Below are positions 1-11,738 of a DNA stretch of 64,000 bases, one piece after another. This stretch comes from Fistulifera solaris (taxonomy: Eukaryota > Bacillariophyta > Bacillariophyceae > Naviculales > Stauroneidaceae). The stretch covers positions 2,418,001 to 2,482,000 of the forward strand of contig AP026164.1 of assembly GCA_030295235.1 (NCBI GenBank), given 5' to 3'. The stretch's first letter is position 1; each line of letters begins with the position of its first letter. A program made the translations under genes and the position numbers. The notes below the pieces were generated by a model. The model was not told the DNA's origin and searched no databases. It worked only from the letters and a program-made list of their open reading frames with translations.

Positions 1-1069
1 CGACCGGCTTTTCTTCGGAATTGAGAAACTCTATTTCACCATTATTGGTTTCATCCTGCTTGAAAGAGTTGGACAGAATCCTTCAAGAAGAGAATGGTGG
101 CGACCATTATTTGGAGCACTTGGTGACGCTGGGTTACTGGTCGTGTCGGCATTGTGAAAGTAACAAGCAAACGTGGATGAATACGTCCATTGCGGACGGA
201 GAAGAAACAAAAGCGAAAACTCTGGCACCATTGTTGGTCGCTATGCTCCGCAAACCAAATGTTTCGAAACAACTCATTCGCGGCAGTGGGGAATTGGATC
301 ATTTTACTCTGTACCTTTGATGAATTCCGCTCGTCGTCGTCCGATAGACCCGCCGTACAAGCATCGCATCAAAATGTGGGTCGATTGGCGGAACACGGGG
401 CCATTGTTGCATTGTACCAACATATCTCCCCCGGCAACGCTGCTATTTTGTTCTCGGCACTCCAGCGCCATGGCCATTCAAGATGATACGGTGCAAACCA
501 TGGTCGCCATGGGCATTGTGGCATCGGCAGTGGAAGCCTGGAGGCAATGTACCGATGACACGGCCTTGGCGACAGCGTTGATGGGCCTTTTCCGAACTTA
601 TGTGCCAATGATGATTTGAAAACATCGCTGTGTCGCGGAACCGACTGGTCGATTGTGAATGGTCCTCTGCCGTCTTCTCTGCGACGGCAATCGGCACTGT
701 TGGCGGAGCACATTTGTGGGACGGTAGCTGCCATGACTTTCGCGACAACCGGAGAATGGGCATCATTTAGTAAAGGCCGAATGGCATAAAAGTGTTGTAG
801 AAGCTATGGAACATTACAAAGAACGAGGGTCCTTGCAACGTCAGGGAGCATTGGCGATTCGGAATTTAGTGAGTCGATCCAAAGAATTGCAAGTACACAT
901 TTTACAAGCAGGGGCAGAAGCCGTGTTGTACAAGGCGGCGGCCAATCACGTGAATTGTCAAGACGAAATTTATGCAGCATTACGGGATTTAGACTTGGTC
1001 CAGCCGGGCAGCATGCGAAATAATGGCAGTAGTGGAAGGAAAGGTAGTGGCTCAAGAGAACACCCAGTT
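1..1069 (+). CDS. ARMC6-like armadillo-repeat protein, 3' part, interrupted by a retroelement
   Basis: The frame is open to the left edge, so the 5' end lies outside the window. The last segment (806-1010) aligns well from memory with the C-terminal armadillo repeats of ARMC6: it has the run ALAIRNLVSRS, then ILQAGAEAVL and ending EIYAALRDLDL. Upstream, armadillo-like helices appear in other frames: positions 21-300, 310-470 (QNVGRLAEHGAIVALYQ), 470-590 (TVQTMVAMGIV) and 590-780 (CANDDLKTSL). At least four one-base frame changes are needed, near 305, 470, 595 and 780; the last two can be explained by one base in AA and GG runs. The copia element sits in the C-terminal tail, after the last repeat. 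Beyond the element (from 8187) the same frame stops at 8226-8228, so the insertion changes only about the last 14 codons. Whether the gene is a true pseudogene or intact with consensus errors cannot be decided here. Confidence 0.6.
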
Positions 1070-1525
1070 TCTCACGTATCGACGGACAGAAACAGAAATT
1101 CTGTCAACCAAGTCGCTACGTTTAGCAACAACAGAAGAGGAAGTATCTGGTAGAGCTAAGACGATAAACAGTCAAAGTTTTTCCAAACAACAATATTATG
1201 AAGCCTTTACAAATCCGACAAATGAACAAGGTGGAATCTCACTGGGTGATGGTTCCGCCGAGAATGTCACTCTGCCATCGGACTAGGTCTTGTTTTATCT
1301 TGAAATTCTGAGCTCACGTATGTGGCTCTAACATTCTTGTATCGCGTTGCTTGCAAACCTTTCACGCCTTCACGATCAACCCAAATCGTTGCAAAGACCC
1401 TTGGGCCTCGCCCCAAGAGGTTACATTCGGATGCTTCCGATTTGGGGATCGGAATTAGCATTAGGTCGTGCGGCCATATTGGCTGAGTCCCTAGTAGTCT
1501 GCCCGCTATCCGCATTTCCGTGACA
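1070..1525 (-). repeat. 3' LTR of the copia element
   Basis: 456 bp matching 7726-8181 with only a few differences. On the element strand the LTR begins TGTCACG and ends CGTGAGA, giving short imperfect inverted ends. A purine-rich tract (about 1527-1548, minus strand) lies directly upstream in element orientation and fits a polypurine tract. Confidence 0.95.
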
Positions 1526-1729
1526 CTCCCTCTCAGACGAAGAGGGATCACTTTCAACCCAACCCATTAACTTGTCTCCGAAGATAGGTAAACGTTTCCC
1601 TAGGCAATCCTTTCGTCATGATATCCGCGAAGCTGTTCTTTAGTGTCAATCTTGTTGATTTTCAATTCACCACTTTGAACATGTTGTCGGAAGAAATGAT
1701 ATTCGTGCCATAGTGCTTCGAGCGAGGGG

Positions 1730-3180
1730 TCATCCAGCGGAATTGTAGCAAGAGTGAGCTCCATTGTTGTCTTCAAATACATCCGAATGGGCAATGCTCT
1801 CGACTTGGTCTTCTCCAGTAATAGCCTTAGCAACAGCAGTAACAAGTCTTCGCATCGGCAAAACATCGCGCATGGCGGTACTCAATGCGACATATTCACT
1901 CTCCATCGTACTTAGAGAGATTTCAGACTGTAGCTTCGATACCCAAAGTAGGGGGCAATTGCCGAGCGTCAAAATATAACCAGTACGCGACTTCACACTT
2001 ATCGGATCTTCAGGATCTTCCGCACCCCACAATCCGGCAAAGTCGGCATCAACAAAACAATCAATTTTCAACTCTTTCGTCGGACACATCACCAAACCAC
2101 GATCGGCCGTTCCTTTTAAATAACGCACTATTCTCTTGATCGCTTTAGCATGACTTTGCCGTGGGCGAATGAGTGAAGCGAGCGCACTGGTGGACAGCAA
2201 ATGCAATATCCGGTCGAGAGTTTGACGACAAGTAGAGCAACATTCCGACAACCGAAGCATAATTCCAAGACTCGGCAAACGCAGCACCAGCCAAATCTTT
2301 TCCCAATGGCTTGTTTTCAGCAGGCGTGTCGCAAGAATTACAATCAGCCATGTCGGTGGCTTCGATGACGCGTTTAATGAGACCTTTCTGGGTCAACTCG
2401 ATAGTATCTCCACGACGGGTAAACTGAATTCCCAAGAACGCCGGAAACATCTTTCGACTCCACAGTTAAAGTTAAAACCTTGTCAATAGTGTCAATCATG
2501 TCATCCATGCACTTTTCATCGAGACTGAACCAAAGGCAATCATCGACATAAGTCAAACAAATAATTTTCTGCACGAACAGGCAAGCATCGATGTCGACCA
2601 ACTGTTTGAAACCATGCTTCTCCAAAGTGTCCTTCAACAAGTTGAAGAATCGGAGTGGACTGTCGGACTTTCCGTAAAGCGTCTTCTGGAGCATCAAAAC
2701 AGTGTCTTCGCCATCGTCGTGAAATCCTTGAGGCATCTCAATGTAGCACTCTTCAGTAGGTGGCAAAGGGGCTTGAGCAAACGCATTGACATAATCAACT
2801 TGGCGGGTATGCATTCCGTGGACGATGGACATAATTAACAGCAACCGAACTGTGGACCACTGTACGACAGGAGAGTAGGACTCGAAGTAGTCTACTCCTT
2901 TTATCTCCATGTCGCCACGAACACAAAACCTCGCCTTGTACTTCGTGGGTGTCCCATCCGGTGAACGTTTAAGCCGAAACGCCCAAGTGGATTTTATCAC
3001 GCGCTTATTCGCAGGTACTGAAGCTCGCGGAATTTTCTTCCACGTCCCCATCATCTCCAACATTCGAATTTCTTTCACCATCGCCTCTTGCCATTCTCGA
3101 TATTCGGCAGACGACATTGCTTGATGATACATTGGATAGTCGGGATCGGAACCTTTCTTTGGCTTCTTTGCACGCTGCAT
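1730..3180 (-). pseudogene. copia reverse transcriptase and RNase H region
   Basis: This part of the fossil element carries copia RT hallmarks: KARFCVRGD, the segment DYVNAFAQAPL and the catalytic box CLTYVDDCLWFS (YVDD). These are followed by an RNase H domain with the copia signature STMESEYVALS. It lies between the integrase region and the 3' LTR, as expected for Ty1/copia. The reading frame is broken. Confidence 0.9.
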
Positions 3181-3198
3181 AGCGCAAAAGCAACAGGG

Positions 3199-6105
3199 TC
3201 AGCGCAAATCAAACTCGCCGATCTCCGAATCCCAACAAGCAACAAGGCCGGAATGAATCGACGCAATAAAAGAGAAAGTTTCGCGAGGAATCGGCGCAAG
3301 AACAACCGAAGCAACGTTTGTAATAAATTCATTGAATCTCTTTGGAGCACGTCTCTCGCGAGTGGATCGGCGAGGTTCGGCAGGAACAGCTGGTGTCTTC
3401 TTCCGCGGCGAACTTGATGGAGGCTTGGCATCCACAGCAACCTTTGGAGCAGGAATCGGCTCAACCGGCTTTGAAATAGGCTCAGATAATTTAACAGGAG
3501 TAGTAACTGTCTTTTGTTCTGGCTCCCTCTGCAATGTAGGCTCGTTTTGAACTCTTTTCAGTTGTAGGCTCGGCATCGGTTCGTAATCGCTGGTGCACTT
3601 TGTCGAAATCAACTGGAGGGCTAGCAGTGTCTTGGACGCTTCGAATTTTGCGAGATCGCTCTTGAATTCGAACATGCAACTCATCTTGACTCAACCATTC
3701 ATCATCCAAGTCGATCGGATCATCCTCATCGAAAAATACCTGAAAGCGAGATGATGCGAAGATGTCGGCCCAAGTCTCCGGATCGACAGAATCATCCTCA
3801 TTAACGACATTCAAACAGTGGCAAACCAATCATCAACAACAACATGGAACTGCGCGGAAATCCGGTTTGTTTCTAGGTTCAGAACGACAGGAACATTCGA
3901 TGCATGCCGCTTTGACAAACCCAAGAAAACGCCGCGTCTCGAGCGAGGTTCAAATTTTGGAATCTTGTGCCCATCTTGCAATTGAGGGTTCAAAATATAC
4001 GCGGGTGATCCCCATACATGCATATCAGCAAACACTTTTCGATCGGTCGTTGTTCTGAAGATCATATCAGCCGGAGATGAATTATTTTCGCCGGGTCCGT
4101 AGTTGAAATTTTGAACGACATAATCGATCGCCTGAGGCCACAAATCCGAAGAAATCGCTTTCGGCCAACGCAGTTTAGCATGTAGCATCGTGGTGCGTGC
4201 AAGAGATATAATACTTCCGATCGCGCGCTCAGCAACAGCATTTTGGTGGTGAGCACCAGGTCCACTGAGAGTCATCGACTGGTAGTTCGTATCAATTTGC
4301 TTTGTGAACTCCTGCGCCGTAAACGTGCCATTGTCGGTATGATATTGGACCACCGTGATGCCGTGATTAGCCATTGCACTTTCGAACTCCAACTTGGCGC
4401 GCAAAGCCTCGCCAGCAGTAAAATTCAAAACGTGAACGACGTACACGAATCCACTTGCATGATCGACAAAAATCACACCGCCTTTGAACTTCTCATCATC
4501 TTTGGTACCACCGAAACCAGAGTAGAGACGTCCCCTCGTTGAAACAGAGAAGTGATCCATTGAAACCTTCTGGCCCGGAATTAAAATATCCTTCGAGAGA
4601 ACTTTGGATTGGCGATCGACGGTCAATTTTGCTCCAGTCGACTTGCGCTTTCCTTTTCCATACATGCAAGCAGCGCACTTGGGAATATCACAACGCGCCG
4701 CCGCTTTGACTTCAGCAGACTTTCCGAGAGCGCCGGTTTTGAGCAAGGCTTGAATATTTTTCATGCTTCGGTGAACAAATCGGAAATGTAAGCGAAGAAG
4801 AAATTTCTGTGCTTCACTCAAGTTTTGATTCTCAGCCGCGGTCACACAGTTTCGAATCTTTGCAGCATTGAGAGCAACAGATTGTTTTCGGAACATCTCC
4901 AGAGTAGGCAAGTTGTTTTCCGGAGAGTAAACAATATCAAGAAAGTGGCCGTCCAACAGATCGACATGAATGAGGCTCGAGTCGCCTGAAAAACGCGGTT
5001 CGTCGTTACGTTGCGCCTTCACCAATTGACAGTAGGACTGTGGGCTGAAGAGTCGGACATTGGCATCGGGCACATGTAGCCCAGGGATCCGAAAAGTAAA
5101 GCCCTTGCCGTTGGACAGAGTAACAGTCCACTCAAGAGTGCCCGTGCCGGCAATCGAAGAACCTGCAGCAAAGCCAGACAAAACTTTATCGCCAGTAGTC
5201 GGAGTGTAGGACGTGAAGTCAGCACGGTCGAAAGTAACAGCAACTGTGGCTCCAGTATCCCAAATAACCGGAAACAGATCCGCCATGGTAGGCTTTCCAG
5301 CGACATGCACTTGATGCAAAGCAGGGAGGGCATAAATAGACGGGGGCAGCTTCGCGTACGGTGCAAAGTAGGCTTTAGAGTTGTCTACACTATTATCTCC
5401 CTCTCGAAGCAACATCGTCTCACTTTCACTAGCAGCTCCCTCTGGAAAGAAATGCCCAGTGGGATAGCAAAACAGAAGAGAGTCGTCCAGTAGGTTCCAA
5501 GGCTTAGGATGCCCGTTCGGCGGACACGATAAATCTAAAGACTCGGTACACAAATGGCCATTGCTGTCAATCATATCCGGAAGCTCCAAGGCCCAACGAG
5601 GAATCGCTTCGAAGTCTTCGACGACGTTTGCTCCTCTCGCAGTTTCGACAAAACGATTTTGCTTGCGACGCCGAAAAACACCATCCTCACCATGCTGACA
5701 AGACGAATCGTTTGAAGATGAAGAAGGATCAGGAGGTCGGCGCAAACGTCGGCTGCGATCACTTGGATGAAACTGGTAGCAGCCATGCCAGGCGGGCACC
5801 AAGTTGACTCCATAAACAACACCGGGGGCGCCGAGCGTAAGCGTCACTCGCCACATGCTCGTCATGATCGAAGAAAGCACCATGAAACGACACGGGAGAG
5901 AGATGAGACGCTCGGGCAAAGGCGTGAATCGCGGCCGAAGACCAAGAGAGCGACGATGAGCGGCACTTTGGGCACGCAACCACTTCGAGATGGTCGCAGC
6001 AACACGGAAATGACGCCACCAAGAAAAGCACTCCACAATCAACCAGCAAAGAATAAAATGCTTCGGCAAAAGCTCCAACAATAAACGACCGATAAATATG
6101 GACAA
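3199..6105 (-). pseudogene. copia protease and integrase region
   Basis: The long open stretch 3811-6105 contains an aspartic protease site (VIWDTGATVAV) and a gag-pre-integrase zinc region (HFRFVHRSMKNIQAL followed by CDIPKCAACMYGKGK). The integrase core follows with MDHFSVSTRGR, YHTDNGTF and a glutamate in the NAVAERAIGSI helix, the D-D-E arrangement of retroelement integrases. Positions 3199-3811 hold a low-complexity linker rich in proline, lysine and glutamate leading to RT. The region is part of the broken element. Confidence 0.9.
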
Positions 6106-6149
6106 AAGGCTCAGGAAGGGACCTCGATCGAAGGTTCACCTTCCCTGCC

Positions 6150-7650
6150 GATTTCCTATTCGGAATCGCTGTCGGAACCCCAACAGAACTGCAAGGGTGC
6201 CGTCCAAGCTTGAGCAACATTAGCGGCAGGAGCGGCGGGCTTGGCATCAGCGGGCTTCTCTTCTTTGCTCTTGTGCTCGCCGGTTCCATGAGTCTGGTTC
6301 CAACGCTTGCACTTGGCTAGCAATAATAGAAAGTCTTGCCGTACTTGGTCATGGTGGTGGGCTCGCCGTCCTTCGGCGATGCGAGTCCAACGAGTTTCGG
6401 TCGAACCACTGCTTTTCTTTTCGCCATCACCACCGCTAGCCTTCGGAGCAGCCTTGTCTTTGTTCGCCTTCTTGTCTTTGGTCTTCGAGGAGGCAGTTTT
6501 AGTGCCGTTCGACTCGAATTTCGACTTGAGGGTCTTGAACTTCGGCTTTGAGACTCTTGATAGCCGCAGTATTAGCACTAACATCAGTAGCAACTCCTTT
6601 AGCCGGTCCCCAATCGTCCTTAAGGGTGCTGTAGAAATCTTTAGCTTCATGGAGAATGCGGCGATAGTTTGTATAACCGCTCATCCTTTCAGCAACTTCC
6701 TTCGACTTTCCGGCAGAGAGACGCACAAAGTCGGAGAGAGATGCCAACCGTGTGCCAGTGAACACGGAACGCTTCGACCGAACATTTGCACAGCTGCTGC
6801 TGCAAAATAATCAAGTGGTCGCGAGGGAGCTGGTCATTAGCTTCCAACTCCTGCAAAGTCTCCATCTGCGCATTCGCCCAAGCAGCAACATTCTCACCGG
6901 GAGTTTCAACCAACGTGCGCTTCGTGAACTCCTCTCCGAGCTCTGAGACACGGCCGAAATGCGTTGGGAAGAACTTCTTCGGTGATTTTCATCCAAACCA
7001 AAGGGCCAAAGCGCATGGCCGGAACTCAAGGAAGTACGAATCGTGCGCTGGAAGGAGCGCTCCAACGAGTTGAGCAGAAAAGCAGCCGAATCGCTAAGCG
7101 AGTTGATCATGTACTGATCAAAGACACCGGACTTGATCATGTCTTCAAGATGCTTCGCGACTTCGTCGAAAGTGAACTTGCCATGGTACACGAAGAGATC
7201 GATGACACGACTGAGATCAGCAGGATCATTCATGTAGAACGGCGTATCGAGACCATGCGTAATACAATGGTTGAACGCTTCATCCGCGAGCTCAACAAGG
7301 CGGTAGTCATTCGCAGTAGGACTGAACTTGGGGTCGAGACCGGCGATGCGATCCTTAAAACTTTTCTCAGCGCGATAAGGATTCGGATCTCGGAAGCAGT
7401 AGGGCGTCGCAGGCACAAGGTTAACACTGCGAGTAAAGTTTGCATCCGGAGGACCACCAATAGCTGGGATAGAACCTTGAACAAGGCCGAACTTTGGCGC
7501 GAGAACGGGCTCGGAAAAAGTGGCCTGAACATCCTTTTCGACTTTTGCGCTCGGTGAAACTGCGAGTCGAGTACCGACGGTCACCGGAGGAGGTTTCCTG
7601 TCATCAGTTTCGCTATCGGAAGACATATCGCGAATAACGAAAGACGACAA
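6150..7650 (-). pseudogene. copia gag-like region
   Basis: This is the first coding region after the 5' LTR and primer-binding site, starting near 7650. The predicted protein is charged and helical, with a lysine-rich stretch near the 3' end of the region (about 6440-6560). I see no CCHC zinc knuckle. The assignment as gag rests mainly on position in the element and on general character; sequence alone would not identify it. Confidence 0.7.
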
Positions 7651-7710
7651 AAGGGAGTAAGTAGGGCACGTGTATCAAACAACTGCAAAGACTGTACCAG
7701 ATAGTGTGAA

Positions 7711-7725
7711 TCTGGGCTCATAACC
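7711..7725. other. Primer-binding site matching the anticodon arm of initiator tRNA-Met
   Basis: The 15 bases next to the 5' LTR read, on the plus strand, tctgggctcataacc. This equals the 5' anticodon-stem and anticodon-loop sequence (..GGGCUCAUAACC) of eukaryotic initiator tRNA-Met. The element strand is therefore complementary to an internal tRNA segment rather than to the CCA end. Drosophila copia and yeast Ty5 are known to prime from such half-tRNA-iMet molecules. Confidence 0.8.
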
Positions 7726-8181
7726 TCTCACGTATCGACGGACAGAAACAGAAATTCTGTCAACCAAGTCGCTACGTTTCGCAACAACAGAAGAGGAAGT
7801 ATCTGGTAGAGCTAAGACGATAAACAGTCAAAGTTTTTCCAAACAACAATATTATGAAGCCTTTACAAATCCGACAAATGAACAAGGTGGAATCTCACTG
7901 GGTGATGGTTCCGCCCGAGAATGTCACTGCCATCGGACTAGGTCTTGTTTTATCTTGAAATTCTGAGCTCACGTATGTGGCTCTAACATTCTTGTATCGC
8001 GTTGCTTGCAAACCTTTCACGCCTTCACGATCAACCCAAATCGTTGCAAAGACCCTTGGGCCTCGCCCCAAGAGGTTACATTCGGATGCTTCCGATTTGG
8101 GGATCGAATTCGCATTAGGTCGTATGCGGCCATATTGGCTGAGTCCCTAGTAGTCTGCCCGCTATCCGCATTTCCGTGACA
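7726..8181 (-). repeat. 5' LTR of the copia element
   Basis: 456 bp, near-identical partner of 1070-1525. It is followed at 8182-8186 by the second copy of the target duplication (cagtt). Small differences between the two LTRs are few, consistent with a young insertion. Confidence 0.95.
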
Positions 8182-8395
8182 CAGTTGGTATTTGGAGAGC
8201 GGAATCCCAATTTTCGGCCGGTATTTGATCATTAAAAATTAACCGATGTCTTTATAATCAAGTTGAAAATATGGTAACGATATGCTAGGACCACAGGACG
8301 TAAACTCGTCGCGGACGTTACTAGTCGGACTCAGTTGAAACAGGTTCGCACAGCCAATCGATGAGTTCGGCACCCGACATTTGGCGTAGATCACC

Positions 8396-11300
8396 TTTGC
8401 CCCAAGATCCAGGCCTTCCCGAGGCTGCGTCCGCAATTTTGGAATAGGGCGACAGCGAATTCCCGGCGAATCGCGGTGATAATAACCTCCTCGGAGAACG
8501 TGCAGCGACGTCGTAAAATGTCTCAAAAGGGTCTTCGATTGTAAGTGCGGCTGTAGTTTCTCCATCCGTCAAATTCAGCTTTAACTTCACGTTCGACAAC
8601 ACCAAGGGATGCAGTTGAATGTAAACTGACAACATGCCGTTTATAGTTGAACTCGTAAGCAAAATAACGAAAGAAAGAAGCCAAAAGAATGCCGAGGGAA
8701 AGGTCTTGACCTGAAAACTGTACCTGGAGGTATGCCCTCTGTTCCTGAGTTACTGGTCGACTGAAGTATGTATTGACCACCTTGTCCTCCACCAATGGGT
8801 GTTTAATAATGTTTAGGTGGAAGAGTAGGAACTTCGGTATAAGGTGTACCAGGAGGAGATCCAGGCCATCGAGGGTCCATCCAATGAAAATTTGGGAGAA
8901 GAGGAGTAGGACCAGGCTCCTGCTGACGTCGGATATCAGCATTTCCATCCACTGGAGCCACGGGAGAAACTAAACCGTTCCCTGTTCGTTTGTGATAGGT
9001 CAAAAAATGAAGAAGCATGATAATGTATCCGTAACTGCTCAATGTGTGTTTCGCTGGGTTGTTAATGTCGCGAGCTTTGGCCCATCGCTTGATGATGGCA
9101 GCAAGTACACGGGTAATTGGAGTAATCTCTGCATAGCAGCGAAGATACGATGTATTGAGAACTGCCAATGGATTTTGCATTGACAAGTCACAGTCAATTA
9201 GATCGTCTACATCGCCCGTCAACGGATTGGGACATTGAAACATGAGGATAGGTATCCGTGCTGTTAAGCGACATGTGTCCACCCCTTTCATACCGGATTC
9301 TTCCAGTTTCGTCGCAAGCTTCGCCATCGCTTCGGCACCAGAAATGTCGCCTTCGTTTAACGTACTGCCCTCTGGTAGCTGCAGACACATATCGATGTCT
9401 GACTTAGGAGAACCAAAGCCGTTAGCTGAGGAACCAAAAATAACAACTTTGGAGTTTACAGGGAATGCGCCGCTCTCAAAAACAAGTTGTTCCACACGCA
9501 ACCTTATAAGCTCTCTTTTCCGAACAATCGAATCCTCGTCCGTAAATAGCTCGTGGTAATAACTTCCCATTGCCGCCGATAGACCATTAAAGAGCGATAC
9601 TGCCCCGGGATCCATGGGACGCTGCTCCGGTGTACTCATATTGCGTGGAAAAAGGACGTCGTCCACGCCCATGGTATTCGGTGTAAAACTCAGTGTCCTC
9701 TGTTGCATCTTGATTCGTGCTTGTCGGTACGCTGCAAAGTCCTCCGCTGTAATAGGATTCGGTAAATCGCGCATGGCCTCGTACCACAGAGTACTGTTGT
9801 TCTCGGATCCTCCAGATCCTGGAATCGCAAATTCTTCCGACAAGGGACACCACAATTCATACTCAATTTGCATCTTAATCATGAGATCCCGACGCAACAA
9901 ATTGGGCATTGTTGGGTTGGTGACTACCGCTCTTAAAATGCTAGCAAACGCTAGTTGCGAATCTCTCCATTTGCGCTCACACGAAGCTTTCCCACTCATT
10001 AATGTTTTGGTTTTTTCACGAAGCTCGGTGGCCATTTCCGACTCAATCCCACCTCCATCGGTCGAGCGGATTTCGGAACCCATCGACAAAGCTTGGGATT
10101 TGCTATCCTGTTCGTCACCTTCATCCTCAACTTGTAGCTTGAGTTGTTCGACGGCAGTTTCGAGTTCGGACATTTTCTGATTCGTTTTCGCGTATTCACT
10201 AAAACACGCATCGATGACTTTCCGCGCTTCTTGAATACAACCCCACGTCGCCCGCGCCGACGAATCATTCGGCCGGAGTAAGGGCGTCTCCAACACTAAT
10301 GCCAAGGACAGCAGAGACGAAAGTGAAGTTGGATTACTCTTTTTCCCTTTAAAATTGCTCAAAATGAACCGAATCGTTGATTCGTAATCTTCTTCGCGGA
10401 CCCGCACGTGTAAACTGGGTCCCGTTGCCAAGGTATACAACGGCTCCTTCTCGTTGTACATGCGAAAGACAACATGTCCCGGAGTGCGTGGCGAATAAAA
10501 GGGCACGCGACCACATACCATATTCCCTTCCTTCCAATAATCGTACGATCGATGTTCATCCCCAAGCACCGCTTTCGAAATAATGGACGCTTGCGATCCA
10601 TTTTCGGTACATCCACGTCGGAATAAGCCAATGGTATATTTGTTCAAGGCCTGTTCGAGATTCTCGGACGATTGTTGCAGAAACGCCAGTGGCAACGACC
10701 AATGCGCCAACAATTCTTGCCGGGGCGCTAACGTTAGAACTATACTCGTATCGTGACCTGAAATCCCTTCGACGCGCAAAATTCCGGGTTGTTCTTCGAC
10801 GCGCGTCCACAATCGTTTGGGAGGAGGAACATCTTTTTTGGTGGTCGCCGGCGTCGGAGGGATACTGTTGTTGTTATTGTTGTTTTGTGGTGTCACCAGA
10901 AGAGTCGCGGACCGGGGAGGAGTCGATTGTAAAGAAGTGACATTAGGTGTGGACCAAGTGGGAGTGTTATTCTCCGAAAAAGGATTGGATGATGGTTGAA
11001 GATTATTGAATGGTGGTGTCCGTGGCGGTGTAGCAGCCGCAAGGGTGGAAGATGTTGTGGTAGCAGCACCAGGTGGTTCTGGAACCGTCGCGGCCACATT
11101 ATGAATGTGACTGTAAGGATGATTGGATGTCCACGGATTTTTCGATTCGGCAGGAGCGCTAGTAAAAGTGGCAGTAAGAGGAGAAGCTGTCGGTGGTACA
11201 GTTTCCTTTGAAGGTTCGGAGAGAAACGCCCTCGCTTGTTGCAAAAAGAGTTGTTCATCCTGATGGTGGTTTTGATACAGCTCATGTATCTGCAACGCTT

Positions 11301-11738
11301 GTGCATTTCCACTCTTGAGATGGGGCAAAAAAGCAATCAGAACCTCCTACACGCACGAAAGAGAGAGATTGAAAAAAGGACATGTGAGTGAACAATTTGT
11401 TGCAGAAGATTCCTAAACCTATTCGATCCCACACCCAGTCTTACTTCATCTTTCATTTGTGTAGTTGTTGTTGTTGGTGTTGCTGCTGCACCAGCATTTA
11501 AAGGAGCCGTATTATGGTGTCTATGACCTGTCGCAGGAGTTGTTCCATCGTCTTGTCGTCGGCGAGAAGCATTATTATTTTTTCTCCCTCGTCCGCTGTT
11601 GTTGTGATTATTCGTTCTTCCACCACGAGGTGCAGCCGAACTACTACTCGTGTTGTTATGATTCGAATCAGGTGACGCAGGATGGCGTCCTCCGCCGCGT
11701 CCTGGTCCACTTCGTCCTCCCCGTCGACGACCGGACAT
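8396..11738 (-). CDS. Terminal uridylyltransferase / non-canonical poly(A) polymerase
   Basis: This would add uridines or adenines to RNA 3' ends in cytoplasm or nucleus. Exon 1 (11738-11445) encodes an RGG-rich, Asn/Ser-rich RNA-binding type N-terminus. A 98-nt GT-AG intron (11347-11444) joins in phase 0 to exon 2. The nucleotidyltransferase core shows VVIFGSSANGFGSPKSDIDM with the G-S and D-x-D pair, then a third acidic residue in LIDCDLSMQNPLAV. The central domain follows (HTLSSYGYIIMLLHFLTY), then a PAP-associated domain (LSLGILLASFFRYFAYEFNY) and TIEDPFETFYDVA. A separate predicted beta-rich domain (GRVPFYSPRTPGHVVFRM) lies between the Q/N-rich region and the core. The last 430 bases need three one-base frame changes (near 8810, 8550 and 8510). 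Conservation continues across them, so I read one gene ending near 8396. Catalytic residues look intact. Confidence 0.85.
11347..11444 (-). other. Intron in the TUT gene (98 nt)
   Basis: The donor is GAA|GTAAGA and the acceptor is TGCGTGTAG|GAG after a pyrimidine-rich tract. Splicing keeps phase 0 and gives the junction KDE-EVLIAFLPHL. Without it, the RGG-rich first exon would run into an early stop. Confidence 0.85.

Larger units (their letters stand above)
1070..8181 (-). mobile_element. Ty1/copia LTR retrotransposon (CoDi-like), young, coding part broken
   Basis: A complete element with two 456-bp LTRs, at 1070-1525 and 7726-8181. It is flanked by a perfect 5-bp target duplication (cagtt at 1065-1069 and 8182-8186), the usual size for copia elements. 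It reads on the minus strand in the copia order: gag-like region, protease, integrase, reverse transcriptase, RNase H. The integrase-before-RT order separates it from gypsy elements. A primer-binding site adjoins the 5' LTR (7711-7725), and a purine-rich tract adjoins the 3' LTR on the element strand. The coding region has roughly half a dozen or more breaks. The LTRs are nearly identical by eye, so insertion looks recent. The family name follows known diatom copia (CoDi) elements; the exact clade is not determined. Confidence 0.95.
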
